A DNA stretch of 64,000 bases, from NCBI GenBank assembly GCA_021773355.1, contig JAJFKE010000050.1, positions 1 through 64,000 of the forward strand. The letters run 5' to 3'. How positions within the stretch are numbered: position 1 is the stretch's first letter; every line of letters starts with the position of its first letter. Position numbers and translations under genes: made by a program. The notes under the pieces are model-generated. The model had not been told where the DNA came from. It made no database searches and was given only the letters and a program-made list of their open reading frames with translations. Below, in pieces: positions 34,965-43,996 of this stretch. The DNA comes from Gammaproteobacteria bacterium (GTDB lineage Bacteria > Pseudomonadota > Gammaproteobacteria > Pseudomonadales > Pseudohongiellaceae).

Positions 34965-36500
34965 CTAAGAGGGGGGAATTTTTAGAACCTGACCCACCAT
35001 AATGCGATCGTTGGACAGACTATTTGCATCGCGCAAACTAGCTAGGCTAATGCGGTATTGCTGCGCGATCTCCGACAGGGTTTCCCCGCGGCGAATTGTG
35101 TGTTGTTCCGGTTCGACTGATACGCCGCCGGGAATAGTCAGGACCTGACCAATATGAATGGTGTTTGAAGAAATCCCATTGCTGGACTTTAGCTGGGCCA
35201 ATCTGACGCCGAATCGCTGCGCGATCACCGATAGGCTGTCGCCGCGCTTAACCGTGTAGGAGCCGGGTACAATTCCATTTTCTTTCTGCCAGGCTACCAA
35301 GCTGCCCTCCGGCGGCGCATCGTAAAAGTAATTCATCACACCCTGAGCGATAGCTCCCGCTAGCTTCTGCCGGAAAGCTGTAGTATTCAGCCGACGTGCT
35401 TCGGCCGGATTAGTCAGGTAACCGGTCTCAATTAACATCGAAGGGATATCAGGCGATTTAAGCACCTCTAGCGAAGCCTGCTGAACCTTGTCGCGGCGCA
35501 GGCGAGTAATACCATCTAAAGACTCCAACACACGCGTTCCAGCAATCAGACTTTGTTCCATACTCCATGCCATCTGCAATGAAACCAGGGTGAGCGCCAC
35601 ATCATCATCCCAGGAACCCAGACTGATATCGCCACCAACGCCACCCAATAAGTCAGAGCCGTTTTCTTTTTGCGCGACGCGTCTGGAATTTTCTCTGTCG
35701 GCTCTGTCTCCGGATAGTGCATAAACAGTCAAACCACTTGCTCTGGAACTGCGATACCAATCTGTGTGTACTGCAACAAATAGATCGGCGCGTTTCTCTC
35801 GTGCTATTTCCGAGCGCCGTTGCAGCTCAACATAATAATCACCATCGCGAATCATGATTGGCGTGTAGCCGGGAGTCCTCTGCAGTTGATCAAACAAGGC
35901 CCGGGCAATTTTCAGGGTGATATTCTTTTCTTTTAGTTTGCCGTCGAAACCTATACCACCCGGATCTTCTCCACCATGACCGGCTGAAATCGCTACGATG
36001 ATATTGCGCTTTTCATCGCTTCGCGAGAGAGCAACGACAGGGGATGTCCCCGCCGTATTATTCTGTGTTGAAGTTGATCCTTGACTCTGATCATAGAGAT
36101 CAACCACCAGACGATCACCTTGCTCACTATTCGGTTCCAAGGTAAAACTGCGGGGATCAACCTTCGCAGCGAGATCGATAACCATTCTCAGGGTATCGCC
36201 GTCGCGAATCGCGCTGCGCATGCCGCTGATGGGGCTGTTGTTAAAATCCAGCATGGCCAAGTCTCCAGATAAGGAGGAATTCTTGATATCGATAACCACG
36301 CGATCCGGATTCGCGAGTGTGAACAGGGTATAGTCCGTCGCTGCGCTCAAATCGAACACCAAACGGGTGTGATCGGGCGCCCGCCAGAGTCGAACCTCTT
36401 CTACGCTGGCCGCAGACACATTGGCGCTGGCCAGCAGCAAATAAGCTGCCAGAGCTGAGGTGATTACCCTGCTGTGGATTAAATAGTGCTGTAACTTCAT
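34965..36500 (-). CDS. amiB: N-acetylmuramoyl-L-alanine amidase (AmiB/AmiC type)
   Basis: A 511-residue periplasmic zinc amidase that cuts peptide side chains from septal peptidoglycan during division. Domains: signal peptide (about 1-30), AMIN domain (about 35-130), amidase_3 (about 165-390; HGGEDPGGIG, AVHTDW, ETGYLTN), and two LysM domains (about 415-460 and 465-510). A long autoinhibitory region may be present before KKN-type active-site loops. In gammaproteobacteria this gene lies next to mutL and tsaE. The exact paralogue name AmiB versus AmiC is not decided. Confidence 0.93.
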   Translation of the reverse strand: MKLQHYLIHSRVITSALAAYLLLASANVSAASVEEVRLWRAPDHTRLVFDLSAATDYTLFTLANPDRVVIDIKNSSLSGDLAMLDFNNSPISGMRSAIRDGDTLRMVIDLAAKVDPRSFTLEPNSEQGDRLVVDLYDQSQGSTSTQNNTAGTSPVVALSRSDEKRNIIVAISAGHGGEDPGGIGFDGKLKEKNITLKIARALFDQLQRTPGYTPIMIRDGDYYVELQRRSEIAREKRADLFVAVHTDWYRSSRASGLTVYALSGDRADRENSRRVAQKENGSDLLGGVGGDISLGSWDDDVALTLVSLQMAWSMEQSLIAGTRVLESLDGITRLRRDKVQQASLEVLKSPDIPSMLIETGYLTNPAEARRLNTTAFRQKLAGAIAQGVMNYFYDAPPEGSLVAWQKENGIVPGSYTVKRGDSLSVIAQRFGVRLAQLKSSNGISSNTIHIGQVLTIPGGVSVEPEQHTIRRGETLSEIAQQYRISLASLRDANSLSNDRIMVGQVLKIPPS

Positions 36501-36545
36501 TACAATTTCTTCGAGACCTACTTCACGTTGTCTATTACAACGGCC

Positions 36546-37064
36546 TTAAGGCCATAATCTTTTGGCTATTATTGTCCCTTTCTCCGTCAGACTTTGACAA
36601 GTCAGCAGCCGCCCCGTTCCCTCGGAGGCAATATCTATCTGCAAATCTGCCTGTGGCAGCCATTTTGCACCCTTTTCTGCCCATTCCACCAGACAAAGAT
36701 TGGACTCCCCAAAATACTCATCGGTGCCCAGATACTGCACTTCTTCCGGGTCGGCCAGGCGGTAGAGGTCGAAGTGATAGATGTTGCAGAGCTCGAATTC
36801 GTAGGGTTCTACCAGGGTATAGGTGGGGCTTTTCACGGCACCCTGATATCCAAAAGCGCGCATGAAGCCGCGGCTCAAGGTGGTTTTACCGGCGCCGAGA
36901 TCGCCTTGCAGGTAGATCATCGCGCCCAGGGTCGAAATTCCTTTGCCTTCTGCTATCGAGGCATCCGCCTCACTGAATTCCGTAAAGGTTGCAGCAGCGA
37001 GCCTAGAGCCGAATTCAAGGGTAGCCGTTTCGTCCTCAAGCTGTATTTCATGATCAGTAGGCAT
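36546..37064 (-). CDS. tsaE: tRNA threonylcarbamoyladenosine biosynthesis ATPase TsaE
   Basis: A small ATPase (about 172 residues) that works with TsaBCD in making t6A at position 37 of ANN-decoding tRNAs. The Walker A motif is YLQGDLGAGKTTLSRGF, followed by KSPTYTLVEPYEF and YHFDLYRLADPEE. I chose the ATG at 37064 (MPTDHEIQLED); a TTG nine codons upstream is an alternative. In relatives nnr normally lies just upstream, but here it is about 9.4 kb away, beyond the IS element. Confidence 0.93.
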   Translation of the reverse strand: MPTDHEIQLEDETATLEFGSRLAAATFTEFSEADASIAEGKGISTLGAMIYLQGDLGAGKTTLSRGFMRAFGYQGAVKSPTYTLVEPYEFELCNIYHFDLYRLADPEEVQYLGTDEYFGESNLCLVEWAEKGAKWLPQADLQIDIASEGTGRLLTCQSLTEKGTIIAKRLWP

Positions 37065-37163
37065 GTGGCGGAGTATAAAACAGAAATGCAATTGGGTGAG
37101 AAATTGCGCGATACGTCATGCTATAGCAGCCGAAGATGAGGGCAGCCAATCTTGAGCCAACTG

Positions 37164-37184
37164 TATTTAGTCGACCCTGAAATA
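37164..37184 (+). repeat. Left target duplication and inverted repeat of the IS
   Basis: TATTTA (37164-37169) is the left target duplication, followed by the terminal repeat GTCGACCCTGAAATA (37170-37184). The identical TATTTA and an exact inverted copy of the 15-mer occur at the right end, 38627-38647. Confidence 0.88.
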
Positions 37185-38641
37185 CCTCTAACCTCATGTT
37201 TTACATGGAATATCCATTGAAAGGTGTTAGAACAAACGTCCAGAAAAGGTGCTAAACCGAGGAAAAACTGGACGAATTGGAGGTGACTATTGGGTGAGCC
37301 ATCGAAGCCCAATACCAAGCAAGGTAATTTTTTATTTGCCAATTTAATCGATCAACTGAATCCAAAACATCCCCTGCTGCGATTGTCAGAAACAATCGAT
37401 TGGCATGTTTTTGAAGAAGAATTTTCACTACTGTATTCCCACTTGGGTAAGCCCTCAAAGCACATTCGCTTGATGGTTGGTTTATCCATTTTAAAGCACC
37501 TGGAGAATCTGTTAGATGAAATACTGGTCCAGCGCTGGGTGTAAAATCCCTACTATCAGGCGTTTACTGGCGAAGTTGAATTTCAATGGAAATTTCCTTG
37601 TGATCCTAGCAGTTTAACCAAATTCAGGAACCGTATCGGCAGCGCTGGGCATGAAAAAATCCTGTCAGTTTCTATCGCACTACACCAGGCTAAACTAAAC
37701 GAAGATGAAATGTGCATTGATACCACGGTACAGGAGAAGAATATTATTTTTCCAACGGATGCCAAACAGTATCGAAAGATTCATCAGCATTTACTCAAGA
37801 TTGCGCGGCAAGAACACATTATTCTGACTCGTACTTATGAGCAAGAAGTGAAGCGGCTCAAGCTTCATGTTCGGTTTGCAACGCACCCAAAGAATCGCAA
37901 GCGTGCCCGTTATGCCATTAAGCGCTTAAAAACAATCAGTGGCCGATTGCTTCGAGAAATACAGCGTAAAATGACTTTGGATCAGCTTGAGTCTTGCAGA
38001 GACAAGTTTGCCTTGTGTCAACAAATGCTGAATCACAAGAGGGGAGACAAAAATAAGCTATACAGTTTGCACGAACCTCACATTTACTGCATGAGTAAAG
38101 GTAAAGCCCATCAACGTTATGAGTTTGGCACCAAGGCATTGATTACTACCACCCGTGATTCTGGCATTATTATTGGTGCGTTGGCGTTTGAAAAGAATGT
38201 CTTTGATGGCCATACAGTGCCGGCTGCCTTGTCTCAAGTTGAGCGTTTACTACACCGAGTATCAAGCACTGGTATAGGCGACCGTGGCTACCGCGGAAAG
38301 AGTCAGGTCAATGACACCCGAATTGTGACGCCAAAGCCTGCGCGGAAAAATGCCTCTAAAGAAGCGATTGAATTAGTCAGGAAACGCTTTCGAAGGCGTG
38401 TTGGGATTGAACCGGTGATTGGACATTTAAAGAGCGATCATCGGCTGAAAAGGAACTTCTTAAAAGGCTTTGAAGGTGACCAGATTAACCTTTTGATGGC
38501 TACTGCCGCATTCAACTTCAAGAAGTGGATGAGGGAGGTTATTTTTTGGCTCCAACAATGGCGGTCTATATCGAAAACTGTATTTACAAAACTTAATCTA
38601 GAATGCTGATAAATGCGTGAAATGAATATTTCAGGGTCGAC
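37170..38641 (+). mobile_element. IS5-like insertion sequence, 1472 bp, transposase interrupted
   Basis: The element is bounded by perfect 15-bp inverted repeats and flanked by an identical 6-bp direct repeat TATTTA, so its ends are well defined. It holds one transposase gene on the plus strand that has one in-frame stop. It lies between tsaE and the next gene, in the middle of a gene block that is normally continuous. The 6-bp duplication and the sequence type do not let me name an IS group with certainty. Confidence 0.9.
37290..38609 (+). pseudogene. DDE transposase (IS5/DUF772 type) with an internal stop
   Basis: The coding frame starts at a TTG (MGEPSKPNTK) and reads through 439 codons with one TAA at 37542-37544, between VQRWV and NPYYQAFTGEV. 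In relatives this point usually has glutamate, so a single GAA to TAA change is likely. The catalytic residues are intact: Asp in MCIDTTVQEKNI, Asp in GIGDRGYRG and Glu in RRVGIEPVIGHLKSDHRLK. A basic coiled-coil insertion (KRLKLHVRFATHPKNRKR) separates the first two acidic residues. The second half alone could be translated from an internal start but would lack the N-terminal DNA-binding domain. Confidence 0.85.
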
Positions 38642-38647
38642 TATTTA
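38627..38647 (-). repeat. Right inverted repeat and target duplication of the IS
   Basis: TATTTCAGGGTCGAC (38627-38641) is the exact inverted complement of the left end and is directly followed by the target duplication TATTTA (38642-38647). Confidence 0.88.
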
Positions 38648-38778
38648 AATTAGTAAGGAAGCGAATCTCTTTTGCCTAATTCTAGTTTCTAGAATTCCTG
38701 CAAATTCAGTGAGATACTGACGTAGCTCGATAATAACCGAGCACTCATATGCAAATGTTATGAGCAGAGGAAGGCAGC

Positions 38779-39144
38779 ATGACTTATGAAGAATTCAGTG
38801 ATTTCTGTCGTTCTCTTCCGGCCACCTCATACGTCGTTCAATGGGGAGGTTCTCATGTATGGAAGGTGGGAGGAAAGGTATTTGCCATCGGAGGTTGGGG
38901 AGAATCTGATAAACCAGCATTCTCATTCAAGACATCAGAACTCAATTTTTATTTTTTAGACGATCAGCCTGGATATCGGCCAGCGCCTTACCTCGCCTCC
39001 CGCGGCATGAAGTGGATACAACAATATGATGGGCACGTCGCGGAAGACGATGAACTCAAGTACTATCTAAAAGAATCTCACCGTATTGTTTCCTTGGGTT
39101 TAACTAAGAAGAAACAAAAAGAACTAGGTCTCAATCAGGACTAA
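38779..39144 (+). CDS. MmcQ/YjbR-family DNA-binding-like protein
   Basis: A 121-residue protein of the MmcQ/YjbR family: YEEFSDFCRSLPATSYVVQWGG, then VWKVGGKVFAIGGWGE, and GMKWIQQYDGHVAEDDELKYYLKESHRIV. These CyaY-like proteins are widespread and probably bind DNA or small ligands, but their role is unknown. A GGCAGC ribosome-binding region precedes the ATG. It opens the run of small plus-strand genes after the IS. Confidence 0.85.
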   Translation: MTYEEFSDFCRSLPATSYVVQWGGSHVWKVGGKVFAIGGWGESDKPAFSFKTSELNFYFLDDQPGYRPAPYLASRGMKWIQQYDGHVAEDDELKYYLKESHRIVSLGLTKKKQKELGLNQD

Positions 39145-39435
39145 CTATGGAAGACGAAATACGGAGTAAAAGGCTCACAAAAACGCATGCGGTCGTACCC
39201 TGCAGAGCAGCGCCGCTGATGCGAGGCGTTGAGGCTGTAGAAAAACTCCCAAGTCATGCTTGCCTTTAAAAGTACCGTGCGGAGAGTTATCTAAAACGAG
39301 ATTGGTAATGTAAACAAGCTTGAAATTCGCGTAGAGACGCGTTTTTCCGACGAAATATTAGCCTGGGTTTCTGTTGTTAGTTATTCTACAGCCTCCTTAT
39401 GCATCAAATAAAAATCTATGAAACTGAGAGCAAAA

Positions 39436-39864
39436 ATGAAAGACAGTCTTATATTTCTACCTGTTGTCATCCAAATACTGCTCACATTTTATCTTTATAT
39501 CTATTTAGCTATAGCTAAGTCCAAAGCAACAAAGCTAGGTTTGGTAAATGAAGAGAGGCGAGGCTTACACGATGATGCCTGGCCTGATAATGTGTTACAA
39601 ATAAACAATTGCATACGAAATCAATTTGAGGTTCCAGTACTGTTTTATATTCTTTCAGTACTGTTGTGGCTTACCAATGGCATAACAATGTACGTGCATG
39701 TAATAGCATGGGCATTTGTAGCTAGTCGAATATTTCACGTTGCAATTCATGTCGGGTCAAACTATGTCCCCTTGAGGCGCAAAGTATTTATGTTTGGCTG
39801 CTTGCTATTAATGCTACTAACATTGTTTTTAGGCTATTCAATACTAATGGCGCCAAATGCATAA
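39436..39864 (+). CDS. MAPEG-family membrane protein
   Basis: About 142 residues with four membrane helices (the first at residues 6-26). The motif RNQFEVPVLFYIL followed by ASRIFHVAIHVGSNYVPLRR is that of MAPEG proteins, relatives of microsomal glutathione transferases and eicosanoid enzymes; bacterial members are poorly known. I chose the inner ATG (MKDSLIFLP) because GAGAG precedes it. It may act in glutathione conjugation or membrane detoxification, which is an inference. Confidence 0.75.
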   Translation: MKDSLIFLPVVIQILLTFYLYIYLAIAKSKATKLGLVNEERRGLHDDAWPDNVLQINNCIRNQFEVPVLFYILSVLLWLTNGITMYVHVIAWAFVASRIFHVAIHVGSNYVPLRRKVFMFGCLLLMLLTLFLGYSILMAPNA

Positions 39865-39986
39865 TAATAAGCTCAACACGGACACAGCAATCTCCACTTC
39901 AATTAAAGGAAGCTGCAAGTGGCTCCCCATTAAGGGCGCTATGTGCACAGTTCAGCTATTTCAAGTTCAGATTAATCGGAATAAAC

Positions 39987-40366
39987 ATGGTTGAAGATCT
40001 ATGCCCAGATTTTGGTCCGGAGATTAGTCTCGAAGAAGCAATGCAGAAACTCGAGGCTTGGTGTATCGCCGGAACAAAGCACGCTTTCGCCTTCAATGGC
40101 AGGAACGAAGGCGCCATAGAGTAGTATCAAAAATTGTGGAGACCCAGAAAAACATGATTATTTGCAAAGGAGAGTCCTCGGAGCCCTTCTTTCGGCTTGA
40201 AGAAGCAAGGTTTGTCTATGGACCCATGGCATTGATGGAATATCCAATTAAGCAAGGGAGTAATGTCGAAGGGCTGCATATTTTCTTGCGAACTGGGAGT
40301 TACCTATTCATCTCGAGCCAGACACAATTATCTGGTCTGGAAACACCTTGGCTTGAAGCTCCTTAG
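39987..40366 (+). pseudogene. Frameshifted small gene
   Basis: An ATG at 39987 opens a frame of 45 codons (MVEDLCPDFGPEISLEEAMQKLEAW) that ends at a TAG at 40122. A second frame, starting with a TTG at 40058 inside the first, continues to 40366 (IICKGESSEPFFRLEEARFVYGPMALMEYPI, then EGLHIFLRTGSYLFISS). The parts complement each other in position and composition, so one gene with a small deletion or insertion near 40090-40125 is likely. The family was not recognised. Two overlapping real genes remain possible. Confidence 0.4.
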
Positions 40367-40414
40367 CGACTGAGTGCCAGAGGACGAGAAAAGCACATAT
40401 AAAACAAATCAAAA

Positions 40415-40436
40415 AAGAAGCCGCAAGCGGCTTTTA
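40415..40436 (+). terminator. Intrinsic terminator
   Basis: AAGCCG-CAAG-CGGCTT forms a 6-bp GC-rich stem with a tetraloop, preceded by A-rich sequence and followed by TTATC on the plus strand. It follows the frameshifted gene and ends its transcript before the GDT1-type gene. Confidence 0.7.
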
Positions 40437-40464
40437 TCTGATCATTTAAGGAGAGCGGAAAACT

Positions 40465-40737
40465 TTGGACTGGAAGATATTTTTCGTAATATTTGCAACA
40501 GTATTCATTGCTGAGCTGGGTGACAAAACACAGCTGGCGACCATGCTGTTCGCCACCGATAAGGAAGTCAGAAAATTTACCGTTTTCCTTGCTGCGTCAG
40601 CTGCACTAATAGTAGCTTCGGCGGTGGGAGTTCTTGCCGGCAGCCTATTGTCGGAATACATAAATGAAAAGTATCTTCGTTATATTGCCGGTGTTGGTTT
40701 TATCGTTATCGGCTCATTTACTTTGTACAATGCATAA
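40465..40737 (+). CDS. Half-size GDT1/UPF0016 family protein
   Basis: A 90-residue membrane protein starting at a TTG (MDWKIFFVIFATVFIAELGD), with AAGGAGAG about 10 nt before. It has three membrane helices and one ELGDKTQ motif, the signature of the GDT1/TMEM165 family of Mn/Ca transporters. Full-length members have two such halves; single-half proteins act as homo- or heterodimers. No second half gene is adjacent, so it probably works as a homodimer. Manganese or calcium export is the likely role. Confidence 0.75.
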   Translation: MDWKIFFVIFATVFIAELGDKTQLATMLFATDKEVRKFTVFLAASAALIVASAVGVLAGSLLSEYINEKYLRYIAGVGFIVIGSFTLYNA

Positions 40738-40839
40738 GACACCTAAGCCATAAACCCAAAGGAACACTGAAAGGGAAAGGAGATTATGCGACGCATTAAC
40801 TACGCTAATTCTTCTCGCTGACCATGCAGCTAACAGACA

Positions 40840-41235
40840 ATGAACAAAAGTGAACTATTTGTATTTACCGAAGCAGGTAAATATCTTCCTGAGATTGACG
40901 AATGGCTATCCGGCGAACCCAGTGAACTATTCTCTATCGCTCGGCAATGGTTTGCCAAATTTCGACAATGCGGTGATGATGTCAACGAAGTATTGCATGA
41001 CGGATGCCCGGTCGCCTGTGTAAGTGACGTTGCTTTTGGGTATGTGAATGTGTTTAACACACATGTGAACGTGGGGTTTCCTGCTGGCGCATCGCTTCAG
41101 GATCCACTGAAACTTCTGGAAGGGACAGGAAAGAGAATGCGTCATGTTAAGCTAAGAACCGCAAATGGCGTAGATTCTCGCGCACTTGGCGAGCTAATTG
41201 AGCGAGCTTATGTGGACATGAAAGGTAGGTTGTAG
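40840..41235 (+). CDS. DUF1801-family protein
   Basis: A 131-residue YdhG-like protein of the DUF1801 family: VNEVLHDGCPVACVSDVAFGYVNVFNTHVNVGFPAG, then LLEGTGKRMRHVKLRT. These small alpha/beta proteins are frequent in accessory regions and resemble the YjbR/CyaY fold; function unknown. Start is the first ATG after a GACAATG region without a strong ribosome-binding site. Confidence 0.82.
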   Translation: MNKSELFVFTEAGKYLPEIDEWLSGEPSELFSIARQWFAKFRQCGDDVNEVLHDGCPVACVSDVAFGYVNVFNTHVNVGFPAGASLQDPLKLLEGTGKRMRHVKLRTANGVDSRALGELIERAYVDMKGRL

Positions 41236-41243
41236 AAAAAAAA

Positions 41244-41259
41244 GGAGACAGAGCGATTT
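41244..41259 (+). repeat. REP-like motif GGAGACAGAGCGATTT
   Basis: This 16-mer is like the arms of the hairpin at 44845-44910 and the motif at 51635-51650 in pattern (GG, then CAGAG or CAGGT, then CAATT or CGATT). Such GGGxxCAGAGxxATT sequences are known near REP-associated transposases. No hairpin partner lies close by. Confidence 0.4.
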
Positions 41260-41326
41260 CTTTTTTAACCCCTCCCACCCCTTTGACTCCCTTCTTAATC
41301 TAGCTATACAGTAGTAGTTAAGAATT

Positions 41327-41791
41327 ATGGAAATGAATGGTATCGCGCATATTGCTTTAAACGTCTCCGACTTCAAAAGATGTTCAGTATTCTACCGAAA
41401 ATTGTTTCAATTTTTGGAGATGAAATTGGTCTATGACAGGGAGAATATAATCTACGGAGTTGGGAGTCGTACCGGAATCGTCGTACGTGCCGTATCGTCT
41501 GAATTCGAATCGGACGAATATCATCAAAACAGAATAGGCTTACATCATTATTGCTTTCGTGCACGCTCCAGAAATGGCATTGATTTACTCTATTCATTTT
41601 TAAGAGAAATAGATGCAACTATAGTACACGCCCCCGAAGAAGGTTCCTGGGCTCCAGGATACTATTCTGTGCTTTTTGAAGATCCAGAAGGGCTGCGTAT
41701 TGAAGCCAATTTTGTCCCGGGAATGGGAAATCTAGATCCCAATATCGAATTACCGCTACCAAGCAGACCTGGTGGAGCAGTGGACACATAG
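41327..41791 (+). CDS. VOC-family (glyoxalase-like) metalloprotein
   Basis: A 154-residue VOC protein: HIALNVSDFKRCSVFYRKLFQFLE at the start, then HHYCFRARSRNGID and YYSVLFEDPEGLRIEANFVPG. Metal ligands are probably the His of IAHIAL, the His of LHHYCF and the Glu of RIEANF. Such proteins act as glyoxalases, extradiol dioxygenases or drug-binding proteins. The substrate is unknown. It overlaps no neighbour and follows the REP-like motif. Confidence 0.85.
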   Translation: MEMNGIAHIALNVSDFKRCSVFYRKLFQFLEMKLVYDRENIIYGVGSRTGIVVRAVSSEFESDEYHQNRIGLHHYCFRARSRNGIDLLYSFLREIDATIVHAPEEGSWAPGYYSVLFEDPEGLRIEANFVPGMGNLDPNIELPLPSRPGGAVDT

Positions 41792-41865
41792 CAATCTAAT
41801 CAGTGGCGGTCGAACTTGGCCGCGCCCTTACCAAGGGCGCTCCGCAGAATGGAAATCGAACAAGA

Positions 41866-42324
41866 ATGTTAAACAATTTGTTTCCGGCAAAGTTTGATAA
41901 CGAATTTAGAGGCTATAAATTCAGTTTATGGATTTTTTACCTTCTCACAGCGATAACTTTATGGCGTAGCCAGCATCACTTGTTTTCTGCTGACGGTGGC
42001 GCCCAGACAATTGCTACAATACCACTAGACAGTTATTCAACCGCCGCAAGTAATGCCGTGATAACCACATTCTCTCTGTGGGGACTTTCTCAATTAATCA
42101 TTGGCTTACTGTATTTGATGTCCTGTTTGAGGTACAGATCCATGATTCCACTTTTTTACCTGCTGGCCGCCTTGGAGTATTTTGTTCGCTTTGCCTATAT
42201 AGGTGTAGTTAAGCCTATGGAAACTGCGGGAACAGCTCCAGGAGCGACCATCAACCTCCCTTTTACGCTCGCTTTTTTGCTTCTCTTGTTTTTTTCATTA
42301 AAATCACCAAGCAGAAGAACTTAG
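41866..42324 (+). CDS. Hypothetical four-helix membrane protein
   Basis: About 152 residues with four membrane helices, from the ATG that begins MLNNLFPAKFDNEFRG. The frame continues upstream to a non-ATG start but the added residues are hydrophilic and lack a ribosome-binding site. It resembles DoxX-like or DUF-type membrane proteins but I do not recognise a family. Close to folD, 39 bp upstream. Confidence 0.55.
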   Translation: MLNNLFPAKFDNEFRGYKFSLWIFYLLTAITLWRSQHHLFSADGGAQTIATIPLDSYSTAASNAVITTFSLWGLSQLIIGLLYLMSCLRYRSMIPLFYLLAALEYFVRFAYIGVVKPMETAGTAPGATINLPFTLAFLLLLFFSLKSPSRRT

Positions 42325-42363
42325 ACGTATAACAATCGAAATAAGGAATAGGAATCGAGCTCT

Positions 42364-43230
42364 ATGTCTGCATTGGTACTGGAAGGCAAAACACTTGCAC
42401 AGAAAACCGAGCAAGAACTCACGGCAAGAGTGGCAGCTTTAAAAGAAGCAAGCGGCGGTGCCACGCCCATTCTGGCAACCATTCTGGTTGGCGATGATCC
42501 AGCCTCGGCTACCTATGTAAGAATGAAAGGCAACGCCTGTGAGCGCATTGGCATGGAGTCGTTGAAAGTCGAATTAGTTGCATCCACCACTACACAGCAG
42601 TTGTACGACGCCATCATCGAACTAAACAATAATACCAACGTACACGGAATTCTGCTGCAACACCCGGTACCAGCACAAATAGATGAGCGCCTCTGTTTCG
42701 ACGCTATTGATGTGGAAAAAGACGTAGACGGCGTTACCTGTTTCGGCTTTGGCAGAATGGCAATGGGAGTGAAAGCCTATGGCTGTGCAACTCCGAAAGG
42801 AATTATGCGCCTACTGGAATCCTATGACATTCAATTAGCAGGTAAGGAAGCAGTTGTGGTTGGTCGTAGTCCTATCCTCGGCAAACCCATGGCGGCGATG
42901 TTATTAAATGCAGATGCAACAGTTACTATCTGTCATTCGAAAACCATAAACCTGGCCGAAATAGTCGGCAGAGCGGATATTGTCGTAGCCACGGTAGGCC
43001 GACCAGAATATATTAAGGCCGACTGGATTAAAGACAATGCCATCGTCATTGATGCTGGATCCCATCCCGGTGGTAAAGGCGATATTGAACTCGCGCCTCT
43101 TGTTAATCGGGTTCAAGCCTACACTCCCGTTCCCGGTGGAGTCGGACCCATGACTATTAACACATTGATCTATCAAACTGTGGAAGCGGGTGAGAAAAAT
43201 CTGGCCCTTAAGAAGCCAAGCTCCCTTTGA
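42364..43230 (+). CDS. folD: Methylenetetrahydrofolate dehydrogenase/cyclohydrolase
   Basis: A 288-residue bifunctional enzyme that converts 5,10-methylene-THF to 10-formyl-THF through methenyl-THF with NADP. Motifs: [47 protein letters not shown] and [11 protein letters not shown]. The catalytic Lys is in the VRMKGNACE region. FolD normally lies elsewhere in this gene neighbourhood, so it may have moved into this block. Confidence 0.97.
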   Translation: MSALVLEGKTLAQKTEQELTARVAALKEASGGATPILATILVGDDPASATYVRMKGNACERIGMESLKVELVASTTTQQLYDAIIELNNNTNVHGILLQHPVPAQIDERLCFDAIDVEKDVDGVTCFGFGRMAMGVKAYGCATPKGIMRLLESYDIQLAGKEAVVVGRSPILGKPMAAMLLNADATVTICHSKTINLAEIVGRADIVVATVGRPEYIKADWIKDNAIVIDAGSHPGGKGDIELAPLVNRVQAYTPVPGGVGPMTINTLIYQTVEAGEKNLALKKPSSL

Positions 43231-43276
43231 TTCTATTTAGTCCGAGCGTGAAGTATTTACTCAAGGAGAGATATAG

Positions 43277-43996
43277 ATGATCGACAATGAAAATCAAAAA
43301 TTGGCCGTACTAATTGATGCGGACAACGCGCAAGCGGCTATCTGCGCAGAACTGTTAGCAGAGATCGCGAAATATGGAACCGCAAGTATTAAGCGGGCCT
43401 ATGGCGACTGGACAACAACTCATCTAAAAGGATGGAAGGCGCACCTGCATAAGCATGCGATTCAACCCATGCAGCAATTTAGCTATACAGTCGGGAAAAA
43501 TGCAACAGATTCTTCATTGATTATTGATGCGATGGACTTACTTCATGCCGAACGTCTAGATGGATTTTGCTTGGTTTCTTCCGATAGTGATTTTACACGG
43601 TTAGCTACCAGAATTAGAGAGGCTGGCCTAACTGTATATGGGTTTGGAGAGAAGAAAACTCCGGAACCGTTCAGATCTGCTTGTGACAAATTCATATATA
43701 CAGAGATTCTAAAGCCAAAATTGGAAAAGGCGGAAATTAATACTCCCGCAGCAACTGCACTTAAGGAAACTATAACCAAGGCGGTCAAAGCACAATCTAA
43801 AGATGATGGCTGGGCCTCTTTGTCCGCGATTGGTTCGTATATTAATAAAAGCGATCCGTCTTTTGATCAAAGGAATTTCGGATACGATAAGCTGGGCGAA
43901 TTAGTCAAAGCTCAGAAATATCTGAACGTAGAAGAAAGAGCGGCCAGTGATGGTTCTTCAAGTAAGATAATATTTGTAAGCATTAAGAAACCGTAG
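43277..43996 (+). CDS. NYN-domain RNase-like protein with LOTUS domain
   Basis: A 239-residue protein. The first half (about residues 8-150) is a NYN/PIN-like domain with acidic residues LIDADNAQA, AYGDW and VSSDSDFTRLATRIREAGLTVYGFGEK, typical of metal-dependent nucleases. The C-terminus (about 170-235) is an OST-HTH/LOTUS-type domain, WASLSAIGSYINKSDPSFDQRNFGYDKLGELVKAQKYL. LOTUS domains bind RNA (G-rich or G4 forms). An AAGGAGAG ribosome-binding site precedes the ATG. Likely an RNA-processing or defence nuclease. Confidence 0.85.
   Translation: MIDNENQKLAVLIDADNAQAAICAELLAEIAKYGTASIKRAYGDWTTTHLKGWKAHLHKHAIQPMQQFSYTVGKNATDSSLIIDAMDLLHAERLDGFCLVSSDSDFTRLATRIREAGLTVYGFGEKKTPEPFRSACDKFIYTEILKPKLEKAEINTPAATALKETITKAVKAQSKDDGWASLSAIGSYINKSDPSFDQRNFGYDKLGELVKAQKYLNVEERAASDGSSSKIIFVSIKKP

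Noticed and set aside
36594-37139. Plus-strand frame of 181 codons opposite tsaE
   Set aside because: It is the antisense reading of tsaE, whose Walker motif and family length are clear; the plus product has no recognisable domain or ribosome-binding site.
40058-40366. The 102-codon frame as an intact gene
   Set aside because: Its start is a TTG inside another frame that has a better start, and the first 30 residues are arginine-rich and unlike the rest, which fits a frameshift.
38640-42330. Possible integron cassette array because of small plus-strand genes with long gaps
   Set aside because: No RYYYAAC/GTTRRRY attC-like pairs were found in the gaps I read, and no integrase gene is in the window.
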